Of a DNA stretch of 64,000 bases, positions 1 through 8,900 are shown piece after piece. Position 1 is the first letter of the stretch. Every line of letters starts with the position of its first letter. The notes under the pieces are model-generated. The model searched no databases. It was given only the letters and a program-made list of their open reading frames with translations, and was not told where the DNA came from. This stretch comes from Xenorhabdus kozodoii (GTDB taxonomy: Bacteria; Pseudomonadota; Gammaproteobacteria; Enterobacterales; Enterobacteriaceae). Where the stretch lies: NCBI RefSeq assembly GCF_002632875.1, contig NZ_NJCX01000014.1, forward strand, positions 55,633-119,632, written 5' to 3'. Made by a program: the position numbers and the translations under genes.

Positions 1-3000
1 GCCAACAGCAACCTCAATGGGCAAGTTGCCAGTGTGATCTTAAATGAGGTTATTAGCCGTAATCCGTCACTGTTGCTCGGTGAACAAGAAGTGTTCGGTA
101 TCGCCGCCGATTATGTGCTGGCAAACCCTAACGGTATCACCTGTAACGGCTGTGGGTTTATCAATACGAATCAGGCGTCATTGGTTGTCGGTAATCCGCT
201 GGTGGACAATGGGGTGCTGCAAGGTTTCAACACCTTTGATAACCAGAATGCCCTGAGCATCAAGAACAGTGGATTATCCCATCATGATGTGCTGAATCTG
301 ATTGCCCCGAAAATGGATATCAATGGTCAGGTGATCACCACAAAAGACCTCAATATCACGACAGGGAATAATAAAATTTCGTCCGATGGTCACATTTTGG
401 ATACCCAACAAGCGAATATTGGCGCACTCGATAGCTACTATTTTGGCAGTATGCAAGCCGGGCGCATTCGTCTGCTGAACACCGCGGAAGGAAGCGGCGT
501 TAATTTAAATGGCAAGATAACCGCCGATGATGGCATTGATATTGAATCCTACGGCGATGTGAAATTAGAAGCCGCGGCGCTAAAAGGGGGGGATATCACC
601 TTGCGGGGCAATAACGTGCTGTCCCAAGGACGCCTGAACCACTCCTCATCAAACAACAGGGGCAGCAATGATTACCAAAACACCTTTAGCAGCGTTTATA
701 CAGAACGACAGCAAATCAGTGAATCGGTTGCCCGCACCCAACTGACAGGCAAAAATATCACGCTGGTGGCCAAACAAAATAATCACGTGATGGCCACCGA
801 TATTGACGGGGATAACGTCAAACTGACTGGCGCCAGGCTGAAACTGGACGGGCAACAGCTTCACCAACTTGACCGTAAGACCAACAATCAGTCGAAACTT
901 GCGTGGCAGTATGATGTCACCAATGAGAATGAAAAATATCAGCACGAAGGCAATACCCTCACCGCGCGTGAAAACATTTATTTGGATGCCAGTGAAGGTG
1001 AGACAGAAGTCCTTGGCAGCAAGCTCAAAGCCGGCAACAAGTTACTCATATCAGCCCAGAAAGATGTGAAGTTGGCGGGTCTGGTGGAATCAGAAATGAC
1101 CTCAGAGAAGGGGAATAAAAAGAACCATTCTGCATCATTGCAAACGGGATACTGGAACAAGGTCAATACCACCCAACGAAGTACCGGCAATGAATTAAGC
1201 GCCGGCGGCGATTTAGTTATCAAAGCGGGAGGAAATGCTGACATTATCGGGACTCATCTTCATTCAGGCAAAAACCTGATTGTGGCGGCGGATCAGCAAA
1301 CCCATATTACTGTCCAATCCCTCGTTGATGAGCAAATTCTTGATAAGGATAAGACGTATTGGAAGGGCATTGCCGGGGGCAGCAAAAAAGATAACCGCGA
1401 TAAATCGGAAACCCACCATATCTCCGAAATGACCGCAGGCGGCCATTTGCTGCTGACGGGCGCCAATGGCATCACCATTACGGGCAGTAAAATCAAAGCC
1501 GAAAAAGGGGCCTATGTTAAAGCCAATGACGGGCAATTAATTATCGATAATGCGGTCAGCCATACCTATAAAGAGGTGGATGAAAGAAAAGGCACTGTTT
1601 TCAACATCACCAAAAATACAAATAAAGAACATAACGAGCAACAAACGTCTTCCGGCAGTCACTTGGTTTCCGAAGCAGATCTGCAATTACTCAGCAATAA
1701 AGACATCAATGTTATTGGCAGCCTGGCAAAAAGTGCGGGTGAGCTGAAACTGAATACGTCAGGTAATATCAATATCCTGAATTATGCTGAGAAAGATCAA
1801 TACCAGCAGGAAAAAACCAACCTTGACTGGCAATATTACGCCAAGGATATGAAAGATAACCAATATCGTGCGGGGGTGGGTTTTGAGCACACGCTCGATA
1901 AACAACAAAGTGAAAACACAACACAACGCCCATCAGAGCTGAATGGCGGCAGCTTCACTGTCAATGCTGGCAAAGATGTCACGGTGACTGGCTCTAACCT
2001 GATCACCACTCAAGCCGATGCCAAAATTACCGGCAATAATATCGCGTTGCTGGCCGGAGAAAACAGCACATCGAGTGCAACCTCACAAGAAAAACTCAAT
2101 AGCAGTGTGTTTGCCACGGGCGGTATGGATAAGCTCGGTAGTGGTGTTGAAGGCACCTACAACAGCAATGGAAAATCCCAAAGCCGGACAACAGCAGAGG
2201 TGGCAAAAACCCAGATTTCTGGCAACCTTGAGCTGAACGCAATGGGAGCGTTAACGCAACAGGGTACGGATCACCAAGTACAGGGCACCTATCAGGCTAA
2301 TGCCGGCAGCATCAAAAATGTCGCCACAGCCAATACGGAATCTCATTCAACCCGCCAATTACAGGTCGGGGGGGAGATCAGCGGAACTGCCGATTACAGT
2401 GCGACAACCCGCCCGGTGGAGCAAACCGCCAAGGCCGCCGCAGATAAGAAGCTGGATACATCCATCACAAAAACGGGTCTGCCTAATGCGGGTATTGAAC
2501 TGGCGATGAATGGCAACAGCCGTTACACCAACGACCATCAATCCAATGCAGTGGTAACGTCCATCAAGGCGGGTGATGTCAAAGCCACCACGAACGGTGA
2601 CCTCTATGACCAGGGAACGCAATATCAGGCGAATAAAGGCGCTGTCTCTCTGACCGCTGGCAGCCATACCAGTGAAGCAGCAACCAACAGCCAAAACTCT
2701 CACGCCGCTGACACGACCGGCAATGCCAGCTTGCGTGTCTACACCACAACGGGGGCGGATATTTCCGTCAGTGGCAAAGGCAGTGGTAACCATCAGGAAA
2801 CATCCAATAACCAGACCAACGCAGTGACCAGCAACATCAACGCCCAAAACGGTATTCATGTTCAGGTCACCAGAGATGCCCGCTACCAAGGCACGTCAAT
2901 GAATGCGGGCGAAGGTTCAGCTAACGTTAATGCAGGTGGAAATATTCAGTTCAACCAAGCCACCCATCGCGATGAGAAACAGAGCAATGGTTACAATGGC

Positions 3001-4137
3001 GAAGCTTCCCTGACGGTAGGCAGTAGCCCGGATAGCAAGAATTTCAGTGGCAGCCTCGGTGGCGGGTATCATACCGACAGCCAAAACAAGACAACCGCCC
3101 AAACCAGCCATATTACCGGTGGGCAAGGTGTTGATTTGAATGCCGGCAATAACCTGACATTACAAGGTGCCAACTTATCTGGCAAACAGGTAGATTTAAC
3201 CGCCCAGCGCGGAAAAATCGAACTGACTTCGGCACAAGATACCGCCAACGCCCATGGCTGGAACATCGGCGCTAAAGCTAAAGGTGGCATGTCTTCCACA
3301 ACCCGCAAAAATGAGGCCGGTGATGGCGCGACAAGCAATGCCTCGGCAACCACCGATCCAGCCAACAAAGTGACTGACAGTAAATATAACATCGGCGGTG
3401 AACTGAAATTTGGCGTCAACCAGCTCGATCAGACCACGCACCGTAATGCCCATGTTTCTGGCGGCAATATCAACCTGACCAGCGCAGGAGATACTTCACT
3501 CAAAGGCGCCAATGTGGATGCTGAGCAGGTCACGGGCAACGTCGGTGGCAATCTCAATGTTGAAAGCCGTAAAGACAGTACTCATAGCCTGAATATGGGT
3601 CTGGATGCAGGCTTGGGTTATAGCAAAACGGTCAAAGGGGATGCGCTGGCTAAACAGACTGCTTCTGCCGCAGTAGAAGGTTCTTCACAAGACACCGTGG
3701 CGGCTAACAAGGTTAAAACCGGAGGTGAAGCACCCAGTTTGACAGATCAACTGAAAACCGCGTTCAAGGGCTTCAATGGCAAACTCAAAGGCAACTACGA
3801 TACGCTTGATCGGGAAGCCGTAAGCCAGCAAACAACTTTGACCGGTACTCAAGGGGTTAATCTGGATGCCACTGGAACCACATCTTTAGTGGGCAGCAAA
3901 ATTGACAGCGCCCAAGGTTCTGTCTCGCTCAATACCCCGCAAATTAACTCGCAATCCGTCGCGGGATACGATAAGGGCAAAAACTTAGGTGTTAATGTAC
4001 CGGATTCCCTCACCAGTCTGGCAACCTCGGCACAAAAGGATATTTTCTCCGGTAAAGTCCCATTTGTGAAAAATGAGGGCCACGATACTGAACTTCCAAC
4101 GGTTCACAGTGAAGTTAAGGGTCGTCAATTAGACTAA
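1..4137 (+). CDS. TpsA-type haemolysin/filamentous haemagglutinin, 5' end outside window
   Basis: The frame is open from base 1, so the true start and signal peptide lie upstream; 1378 codons are visible. Near the left edge is the two-partner-secretion domain with the NPNGI motif (124-138) followed by a CNGC pair (142-153), as in ShlA/XhlA/PhlA pore-forming haemolysins. The rest is a long series of beta-helix repeats of the haemagglutinin type, rich in Gly, Asn, Ser and Thr, with motifs such as GGDLVIKAGG and SGKNLIVAADQ. Such proteins are exported through an outer-membrane TpsB partner, which would be expected upstream of the window. The C-terminus ends in repeat-like sequence (SEVKGRQLD). 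No VENN motif or C-terminal toxin module is visible and no immunity gene follows, which favours a cytolysin/adhesin over a CdiA contact-inhibition toxin. Family assignment is firm; activity is inference. Confidence 0.9.
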   Translation, partial: ANSNLNGQVASVILNEVISRNPSLLLGEQEVFGIAADYVLANPNGITCNGCGFINTNQASLVVGNPLVDNGVLQGFNTFDNQNALSIKNSGLSHHDVLNLIAPKMDINGQVITTKDLNITTGNNKISSDGHILDTQQANIGALDSYYFGSMQAGRIRLLNTAEGSGVNLNGKITADDGIDIESYGDVKLEAAALKGGDITLRGNNVLSQGRLNHSSSNNRGSNDYQNTFSSVYTERQQISESVARTQLTGKNITLVAKQNNHVMATDIDGDNVKLTGARLKLDGQQLHQLDRKTNNQSKLAWQYDVTNENEKYQHEGNTLTARENIYLDASEGETEVLGSKLKAGNKLLISAQKDVKLAGLVESEMTSEKGNKKNHSASLQTGYWNKVNTTQRSTGNELSAGGDLVIKAGGNADIIGTHLHSGKNLIVAADQQTHITVQSLVDEQILDKDKTYWKGIAGGSKKDNRDKSETHHISEMTAGGHLLLTGANGITITGSKIKAEKGAYVKANDGQLIIDNAVSHTYKEVDERKGTVFNITKNTNKEHNEQQTSSGSHLVSEADLQLLSNKDINVIGSLAKSAGELKLNTSGNINILNYAEKDQYQQEKTNLDWQYYAKDMKDNQYRAGVGFEHTLDKQQSENTTQRPSELNGGSFTVNAGKDVTVTGSNLITTQADAKITGNNIALLAGENSTSSATSQEKLNSSVFATGGMDKLGSGVEGTYNSNGKSQSRTTAEVAKTQISGNLELNAMGALTQQGTDHQVQGTYQANAGSIKNVATANTESHSTRQLQVGGEISGTADYSATTRPVEQTAKAAADKKLDTSITKTGLPNAGIELAMNGNSRYTNDHQSNAVVTSIKAGDVKATTNGDLYDQGTQYQANKGAVSLTAGSHTSEAATNSQNSHAADTTGNASLRVYTTTGADISVSGKGSGNHQETSNNQTNAVTSNINAQNGIHVQVTRDARYQGTSMNAGEGSANVNAGGNIQFNQATHRDEKQSNGYNGEASLTVGSSPDSKNFSGSLGGGYHTDSQNKTTAQTSHITGGQGVDLNAGNNLTLQGANLSGKQVDLTAQRGKIELTSAQDTANAHGWNIGAKAKGGMSSTTRKNEAGDGATSNASATTDPANKVTDSKYNIGGELKFGVNQLDQTTHRNAHVSGGNINLTSAGDTSLKGANVDAEQVTGNVGGNLNVESRKDSTHSLNMGLDAGLGYSKTVKGDALAKQTASAAVEGSSQDTVAANKVKTGGEAPSLTDQLKTAFKGFNGKLKGNYDTLDREAVSQQTTLTGTQGVNLDATGTTSLVGSKIDSAQGSVSLNTPQINSQSVAGYDKGKNLGVNVPDSLTSLATSAQKDIFSGKVPFVKNEGHDTELPTVHSEVKGRQLD

Positions 4138-4163
4138 GCATCATGATCAACGCGTGATCTTCT

Positions 4164-4194
4164 AATACGGTAGCCAATATCAGGCTACCGTATT
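4164..4194 (+). terminator. Intrinsic terminator of the TpsA gene
   Basis: A perfect 12-bp stem (AATACGGTAGCC with its complement) closes a 7-nt loop 26 bases after the stop codon and is followed by a short T-rich tail. It separates the exoprotein gene from yihY. Confidence 0.8.
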
Positions 4195-4277
4195 TCTTGA
4201 ATATTTCCTTACAGTTGCCTTTTCCATTTTGCCTGTTACTCTTTTCTCGCATACCTATTTTTTTGCCAGAGGATGTC

Positions 4278-5246
4278 ATGCCCGATAACCATGAAAACAG
4301 GGAACCACCCAAGACAGGAAAGGATCTTACTCCATTAGAGAAAGGGCTGTACGGCAGTAAAAAAGCGCTTTCCGTCACCATGCGTATTGGCAATGCCATC
4401 CGTCGTATTCCTTTTATCGCCCATTTTATTAGGGCGGCACAGCGTTTTAACGACCGCATGGGCAGCCAATTTGGTGCGGCTATCACCTATTTCTCGTTTC
4501 TGTCCTTAATCCCAATCCTAATGCTCTCTTTTGCCGTCGCCGGTTTTGTGTTGGCCTCCAATCCTGATTTGCTGGCACGTTTGATCAATGGCATCGTCAA
4601 TAGCATTAGCGATCCTTCCCTCGCCAACACCCTGAAAAACAGCGTAGACACGGCGATCAACCAAAGAACAACGGTGGGATTGACCGGTCTGGCGATAGCC
4701 CTTTACTCCGGGGTCAACTGGGTCGGCAATTTACGCGAAGCGATACTCGCCCAATCCAGGGACGTCTGGGAGCGCCATCATGAAGATAAAGAGGAAATTT
4801 ACTTTCAATATATTCGCGACTTTTTCTCCTTATTCGGCTTGCTGTTTGCATTGGTCATCACCCTTTCACTGACGTCCATCGCTGGCTCTGCCCAAGCGAC
4901 CATCGTCCACGCCCTCGGATTGGAAGGCATAGAGTGGCTGCGACCTGCGTGGACGGCCATTGGCATGACCATTTCCATTTCAGCCAATTATTTGCTATTT
5001 CTTTGGATATTGTGGATTTTGCCGCGCCATCGCCCTGAAAGAAAAGCACTGTTCAAAGGAACCTTAATGGCGGCCATTGGATTTGAAATCATCAAATATA
5101 TTATGACCATGATGCTACCCCGCCTTGCCAGCTCCCCTTCTGGCGCGGCTTTTGGATCAGTGATCGGTTTAATGGCATTCTTCTATTTCTTCGCCCGCCT
5201 GACCCTGTTTTGCGCGGCCTGGATCGCCACCGCAGAAGAGAAATAA
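4278..5246 (+). CDS. yihY: YihY/UPF0761 family inner-membrane protein
   Basis: A 322-residue integral membrane protein of the YihY (BrkB-like) family. It was once called ribonuclease BN in E. coli, but that assignment moved to another gene and the function remains unknown. Six or so hydrophobic segments are visible, with the family stretch GAAITYFSFLSLIPILMLSF near residue 75 and a C-terminal segment containing SPSGAAFGSVIGLMAFFYFF. I start it at 4278, where AGAGGA lies 6 bases upstream; an in-frame start at 4197 would fall inside the terminator region and add an unlikely leader. In E. coli this gene sits between yihX and dtd. Here that spot (about 39.9 kb) lacks it and it lies next to the haemolysin gene. 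Confidence 0.88.
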   Translation: MPDNHENREPPKTGKDLTPLEKGLYGSKKALSVTMRIGNAIRRIPFIAHFIRAAQRFNDRMGSQFGAAITYFSFLSLIPILMLSFAVAGFVLASNPDLLARLINGIVNSISDPSLANTLKNSVDTAINQRTTVGLTGLAIALYSGVNWVGNLREAILAQSRDVWERHHEDKEEIYFQYIRDFFSLFGLLFALVITLSLTSIAGSAQATIVHALGLEGIEWLRPAWTAIGMTISISANYLLFLWILWILPRHRPERKALFKGTLMAAIGFEIIKYIMTMMLPRLASSPSGAAFGSVIGLMAFFYFFARLTLFCAAWIATAEEK

Positions 5247-5326
5247 GCCGTGGAAACATATCAATAAATAAAACTGTTTTTTTACTGTACCTACTTGTCA
5301 TAACAAACCAAAAAGGAGTCATTTTT

Positions 5327-5533
5327 ATGCCATTTGTGAACATCAAAATTACCCGTGAAGGCGCCACCGCCGAGCAGAAAACGCAACTGATTGAAGGTGC
5401 AACCCAATTGCTGGTGGATGTACTGGGGAAAAATCCCGCAACGACGGTTGTGATAATTGAAGAGGTCGAAACCGATAACTGGGGGGTTGGGGGTAAAAGC
5501 GTGACCGAGTTACGGGCGGCTGCGAAGAAATAA
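5327..5533 (+). CDS. 4-oxalocrotonate tautomerase-family small enzyme
   Basis: A 68-residue protein starting Met-Pro-Phe-Val-Asn. Removal of Met exposes the N-terminal proline that acts as catalytic base in the tautomerase superfamily (4-OT, PptA/YdcE). The length and the beta-alpha-beta pattern fit a single 4-OT subunit, normally a hexamer or dimer in the cytoplasm. The start at 5327 has a strong AAAGGAG 8 bases upstream; an overlapping longer frame from 5210 would run into yihY and is rejected. The natural substrate cannot be told from sequence. A hairpin follows the stop. Confidence 0.85.
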   Translation: MPFVNIKITREGATAEQKTQLIEGATQLLVDVLGKNPATTVVIIEEVETDNWGVGGKSVTELRAAAKK

Positions 5534-5552
5534 GTGAAGATAGGTATCTTAA

Positions 5553-5578
5553 AACAGGGTGGGTGAAACTGCCCTGTT
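5553..5578 (+). terminator. Probable terminator after the tautomerase gene
   Basis: AACAGGG pairs with CCCTGTT around a 12-nt loop and is followed by ATTGGGT. The tail is weak, so termination may be partial. Confidence 0.45.
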
Positions 5579-5665
5579 ATTGGGTCGCGTGTTGCACTTA
5601 TTATGTGAATGCAAGTGTCTTATGACATTAATCAACGGCAATATAATATTGGAGTGCTTATTCCG

Positions 5666-6341
5666 ATGGAAGTGTTTCATATAAGCTCCATTTTTATTTC
5701 TCTTGCTATTTATACTTTAGCTGTACCAATCCCAGGTCCAAGCATGGTTATTATTTCTCGGATGTGTGTCACTGGGGATCCCAAGCAGGGCTGCAACTGC
5801 TTTTGGCACTACATTAGGGGCTGCGATTTATGCAGTCGCAACTTTGCTTGGTCTCAGCTCTATTTTGGCAGCATTGCCTTGGATGCTAACCATAATCCAG
5901 ATTGTAGGGGGAGGATATCTCGTTTACCTTGGCATTATGTTGATTCGTTTACATATAAAAAATCAACATAATACAGTGACAGTAGACGTGAATACGGAAA
6001 CAGAGAATAGAAAATCCCAGACATTTGAATTCCATCAATCAACAAGAAAAGCATTTCTCAAGGGATTCTACGTTAGCATCGGTAATCCTAAGATGGCAGC
6101 TTTCTTTTTCGGGCTGTTTGCACCTGTTTCTGGAAATCCGAATAACTTAGGTATCCAATTTACTATTCTTATAGGGGTTATCATTATTGATCTAATATAT
6201 CATCAAGCATTAGCACGGCTAATCAGCTTAGCGTCTCGTTCATTCGCTAGGACTCCCATTAGAAAATGGCTTGATGCAGTTGTAGGAGGACTTATGGTTA
6301 TATTCGGAATAGGATTGCTTTTGAATATAGTTAACCGATAA
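5666..6341 (+). pseudogene. LysE/RhtB-family amino-acid exporter, frameshifted
   Basis: Two overlapping frames together spell one LysE/RhtB-type translocator of about 225 residues. The first (start 5666, GGAG 11 bases upstream) gives MEVFHISSIFISLAIYTLA and the family motif PGPSMVIISR. It then loses homology near 5765, where the next frame picks up with SLGIPSRAATAFGTTLGAAI and continues through further membrane segments to 6341. Rejoining the frames around 5762-5770 restores the usual spacing between the ISR motif and the following Gly-rich helix, so one extra base (or two missing) explains the break. RhtB proteins export homoserine, threonine, lysine or similar amino acids through the inner membrane. 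The gene is AT-richer than its neighbours and stands alone. A sequencing error is the main alternative to a real pseudogene. Confidence 0.8.
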
Positions 6342-6387
6342 TTGGTATGAAAATAAGTCACTCATTATTAACCCTACTCCCCTTTAT

Positions 6388-7842
6388 TCACCCTTGCGGC
6401 GCTTTCGGTTTCTCCGGCTGTGGCCCTGGTCGCATAATCTGGTTAAAGCTATTTTTGATTTGGTTAACGTCAATCGTCGCTTCACCTTTTGGTTGCACCA
6501 GAATAAAAGAGATTTCTTGGGACAGCATCTCTTGCAGTTTTTTATTCAACAGTTGGGGCGTCAGGGAGGATAAAAACGCCTGCCTTAACCGCTGGAATTG
6601 CTCTGGCGCGATATCTATCACATTATTTTGCTGTGACAACAGACGTTGGTTAATCAGGATATCGGTTTCGGTGCGGGCATACATGGCAAATAGCTGCTGG
6701 AGTTGACTCCGCTTCTGGGCAGAGAGTTCATCAAATTGTGCCTGTGGCAACCCATTTTCCCGCAATGATGACAGTTGGGAGGCCAGATATAGCGTGGACT
6801 CCAGCAGCTTGTCCGTAGGGGAATCCAGATTTAATGAGCAGCTCGCCCGCTGGTACAACACGCGGCAATCCAGGCCTAATTTCATCTCATCCTGCTTGTC
6901 TTTAAGCCCCGATTGCAGGTAACGATAAAGCGCTTCCCGCGCCAGGTCATTTAACCAATACTGGATCAGGGTTTGTGAATCGTTAATCGGCAACCATTTT
7001 AAATTCCAGGTTAAAGACAAGCGATCCTGCGTGATCTTATCACTCACTACGCCAATCGTTGCGGCTTTCAGTGGCAATAAGGTAGGAACAGGCTCTGGCG
7101 TCTGCCGTTTTCCCGCCAATGGCGCAAATACCTGATTAATCCGTTCTGACAGTGAACGATTGTCAACATGCCCTGCGACATACAGTGTCATCGCATCTGG
7201 CGTGTACCATTGATGATAGAAATTTTCGACTTTTTTTATGTCTACAGGCACTGATACGGGTATCCCTGGATCATGGTCGATAAGCGTCGAGCCTTGCAGA
7301 CGCATACGCCATACCGGGTCTTGGATATCTGGTGGAAAAGTCGCGACAGGATGCCCATCCCCTTTCATGGCCTGTGCCAAGGTTTCCGGTGTAAATACGG
7401 CACCACCAGCAATATCGAACAACCATACCAATGCATCTTGCAATAGATCGGGACGATTATTCGGTAAGCTCAAGCTATAAAGGGTAAAATCATAGGAAAC
7501 AATGGCGGGCGGAAAAGGATTTTGAGTGTCTATCGCATTGTGCCATAGGTTTTCCAGCTTCTGTGATGATAAATCTTTGCTGCTGGATAAGACGATTTTC
7601 GGGATCAGGTAGGTATAGCCTCGTTGTCGGTTTTTCTCGGACAATGAACCGGTCTTGACCAATAGCCGCAACTGTATTCTGTCATGAGGCCGCTGTGGTG
7701 TTTGCAGGATTTGCCAACTAAACCCATTCTCCAGTTTGCCTTGTTGCCAGGCCGGATCGGGTTGCAAGGTTTCAGCCTGCGCCAAACAAGTCGTAGCCAG
7801 AATCGCACCACCAATAAGATATCCGATTTTGTTGCCCAGCAT
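6388..7842 (-). CDS. yhjJ: YhjJ, M16-family peptidase-like periplasmic protein without the zinc motif
   Basis: A 484-residue protein like E. coli YhjJ, from the M16 (pitrilysin/insulinase-like) family. I use the ATG at 7842, preceded by a GGGG-rich ribosome site and followed at once by a signal peptide (MLGNKIGYLIGG to AQAETL); a TTG start 12 codons upstream is possible. The first M16 domain should carry the zinc motif HxxEH, but the aligned stretch after LLVKTGSLSEKNRQRGY reads TYLIPKI, so the metal ligands are missing and proteolysis is unlikely. The rest keeps M16 repeats, for example FYHQWYTPDAMTLYVAGHVD. In E. coli dctA lies between yhjJ and yhjK; here yhjJ lies directly beside a yhjK/hmsP remnant. 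Probably a non-enzymatic periplasmic partner; the role is unknown. Confidence 0.88.
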   Translation of the reverse strand: MLGNKIGYLIGGAILATTCLAQAETLQPDPAWQQGKLENGFSWQILQTPQRPHDRIQLRLLVKTGSLSEKNRQRGYTYLIPKIVLSSSKDLSSQKLENLWHNAIDTQNPFPPAIVSYDFTLYSLSLPNNRPDLLQDALVWLFDIAGGAVFTPETLAQAMKGDGHPVATFPPDIQDPVWRMRLQGSTLIDHDPGIPVSVPVDIKKVENFYHQWYTPDAMTLYVAGHVDNRSLSERINQVFAPLAGKRQTPEPVPTLLPLKAATIGVVSDKITQDRLSLTWNLKWLPINDSQTLIQYWLNDLAREALYRYLQSGLKDKQDEMKLGLDCRVLYQRASCSLNLDSPTDKLLESTLYLASQLSSLRENGLPQAQFDELSAQKRSQLQQLFAMYARTETDILINQRLLSQQNNVIDIAPEQFQRLRQAFLSSLTPQLLNKKLQEMLSQEISFILVQPKGEATIDVNQIKNSFNQIMRPGPQPEKPKAPQG

Positions 7843-7947
7843 TCTACTTACCCCTACCTGTTTAATTTTATCCTTCAAGACCGAAGACCATCAGCTATAC
7901 CTGGATATTATCATCATGGGTTAGACCACCATTCATCTTGTAAGGTT

Positions 7948-8655
7948 TCATTTTGATGGTGTTTTCTGCTTATTAACCTGACGATTATAGCCTTTTACCA
8001 GCAATCCCAACTCATCATCCTGATGGCTTTTAGGGCAAGACATCGGTACTGGCGCCTGTTCTTTATTCAGTTCCCGCGCAACATCGCGCAGTGGATGGAT
8101 GACAATGCGATTGACGCACCAGCTTATCGACACCGTAAGAATCAGCGCAAGCAATAAATAAGTGGTCAACATTAATGCAAGAGTGTTCACGGCGAAACGA
8201 TACACGCGATTGGCATCAACCTGCAAAATAAGGTGCCCTTGTGACTCTGCTGTTTTTGGCGAAACACCATAAACATAGAGGGGAATTTTTACTTCAACAG
8301 GAATGCCAAAAACCTGCTTTGCCAGTTCAGGGATAGGACGATGCGTTGCAAAATCCAGGCTCATTACCCGAACGTGATCAGGTAACAACACATCAGCGCG
8401 CCCCAGAATGCCTGAGGTCTTCAATCCAATCAACAGCGTTTTCGCTTTATTGAGATCTGAACTTAACAGCGCTTCTGCCAAAGGTGTCTGGATCTGCACC
8501 GCCGCATTGTTAAGCTGGCTGATATAATCATCTTTCCGTTGCTGTAATAGGTGAGATAACTGGATGGTGATGAAAATAGCAATGGTAACCAAAGTGACTC
8601 CTGTCACTGCGGCCATCTGTTTAATGGTTAACGAACGTTTGACACGCAATTTCAT
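7948..8655 (-). pseudogene. Truncated HmsP/PdeK (YhjK): membrane-HAMP part only
   Basis: 235 residues that match, from memory, only the N-terminal third of HmsP/PdeK, a roughly 650-residue membrane c-di-GMP phosphodiesterase. Visible are an opening membrane helix (RSLTIKQMAAVTGVTLVTIA), a periplasmic sensor domain, a second helix (TYLLLALILTVSISWCVNR) and a HAMP-like segment ending in DDELGLLVKGYN. At that point the full-length protein would enter GGDEF and EAL domains; here it stops after nine more residues, and no GGDEF/EAL remnant lies in the 105 bases before yhjJ. The ATG at 8655 is chosen over a TTG at 8664. It could be a plain pseudogene or a retained sensor/partner stub; no enzymatic activity is expected. 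Confidence 0.8.
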
Positions 8656-8900
8656 CTTATCCAAACCAATACCAAAGATACTAAACCAATAATAGTGAAA
8701 GCACTGACCCGCACATCTTAATAATGCGGGTGAGTATACTTGATTTTACTTGCGGCCGTCTTATTTTGATAAGTGGCAATAGAGAAACTGACCGAGGTAT
8801 AACGGTATCACTCAATAAAGCGATTGTATAACGTTTATACGGCTATCTATGCAACCTACTCTGCTACAACGCTTATCTGTTATACCGCGGTCAAATAGGG

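Noticed and set aside
2359..2889. 176-codon minus-strand ORF inside the TpsA gene
   Set aside because: It is an antisense shadow of repetitive Gly/Asn/Thr-rich coding sequence.
34..4137. CdiA-type contact-dependent inhibition system
   Set aside because: No VENN motif, no C-terminal toxin domain and no immunity gene: the next gene is yihY after a terminator.
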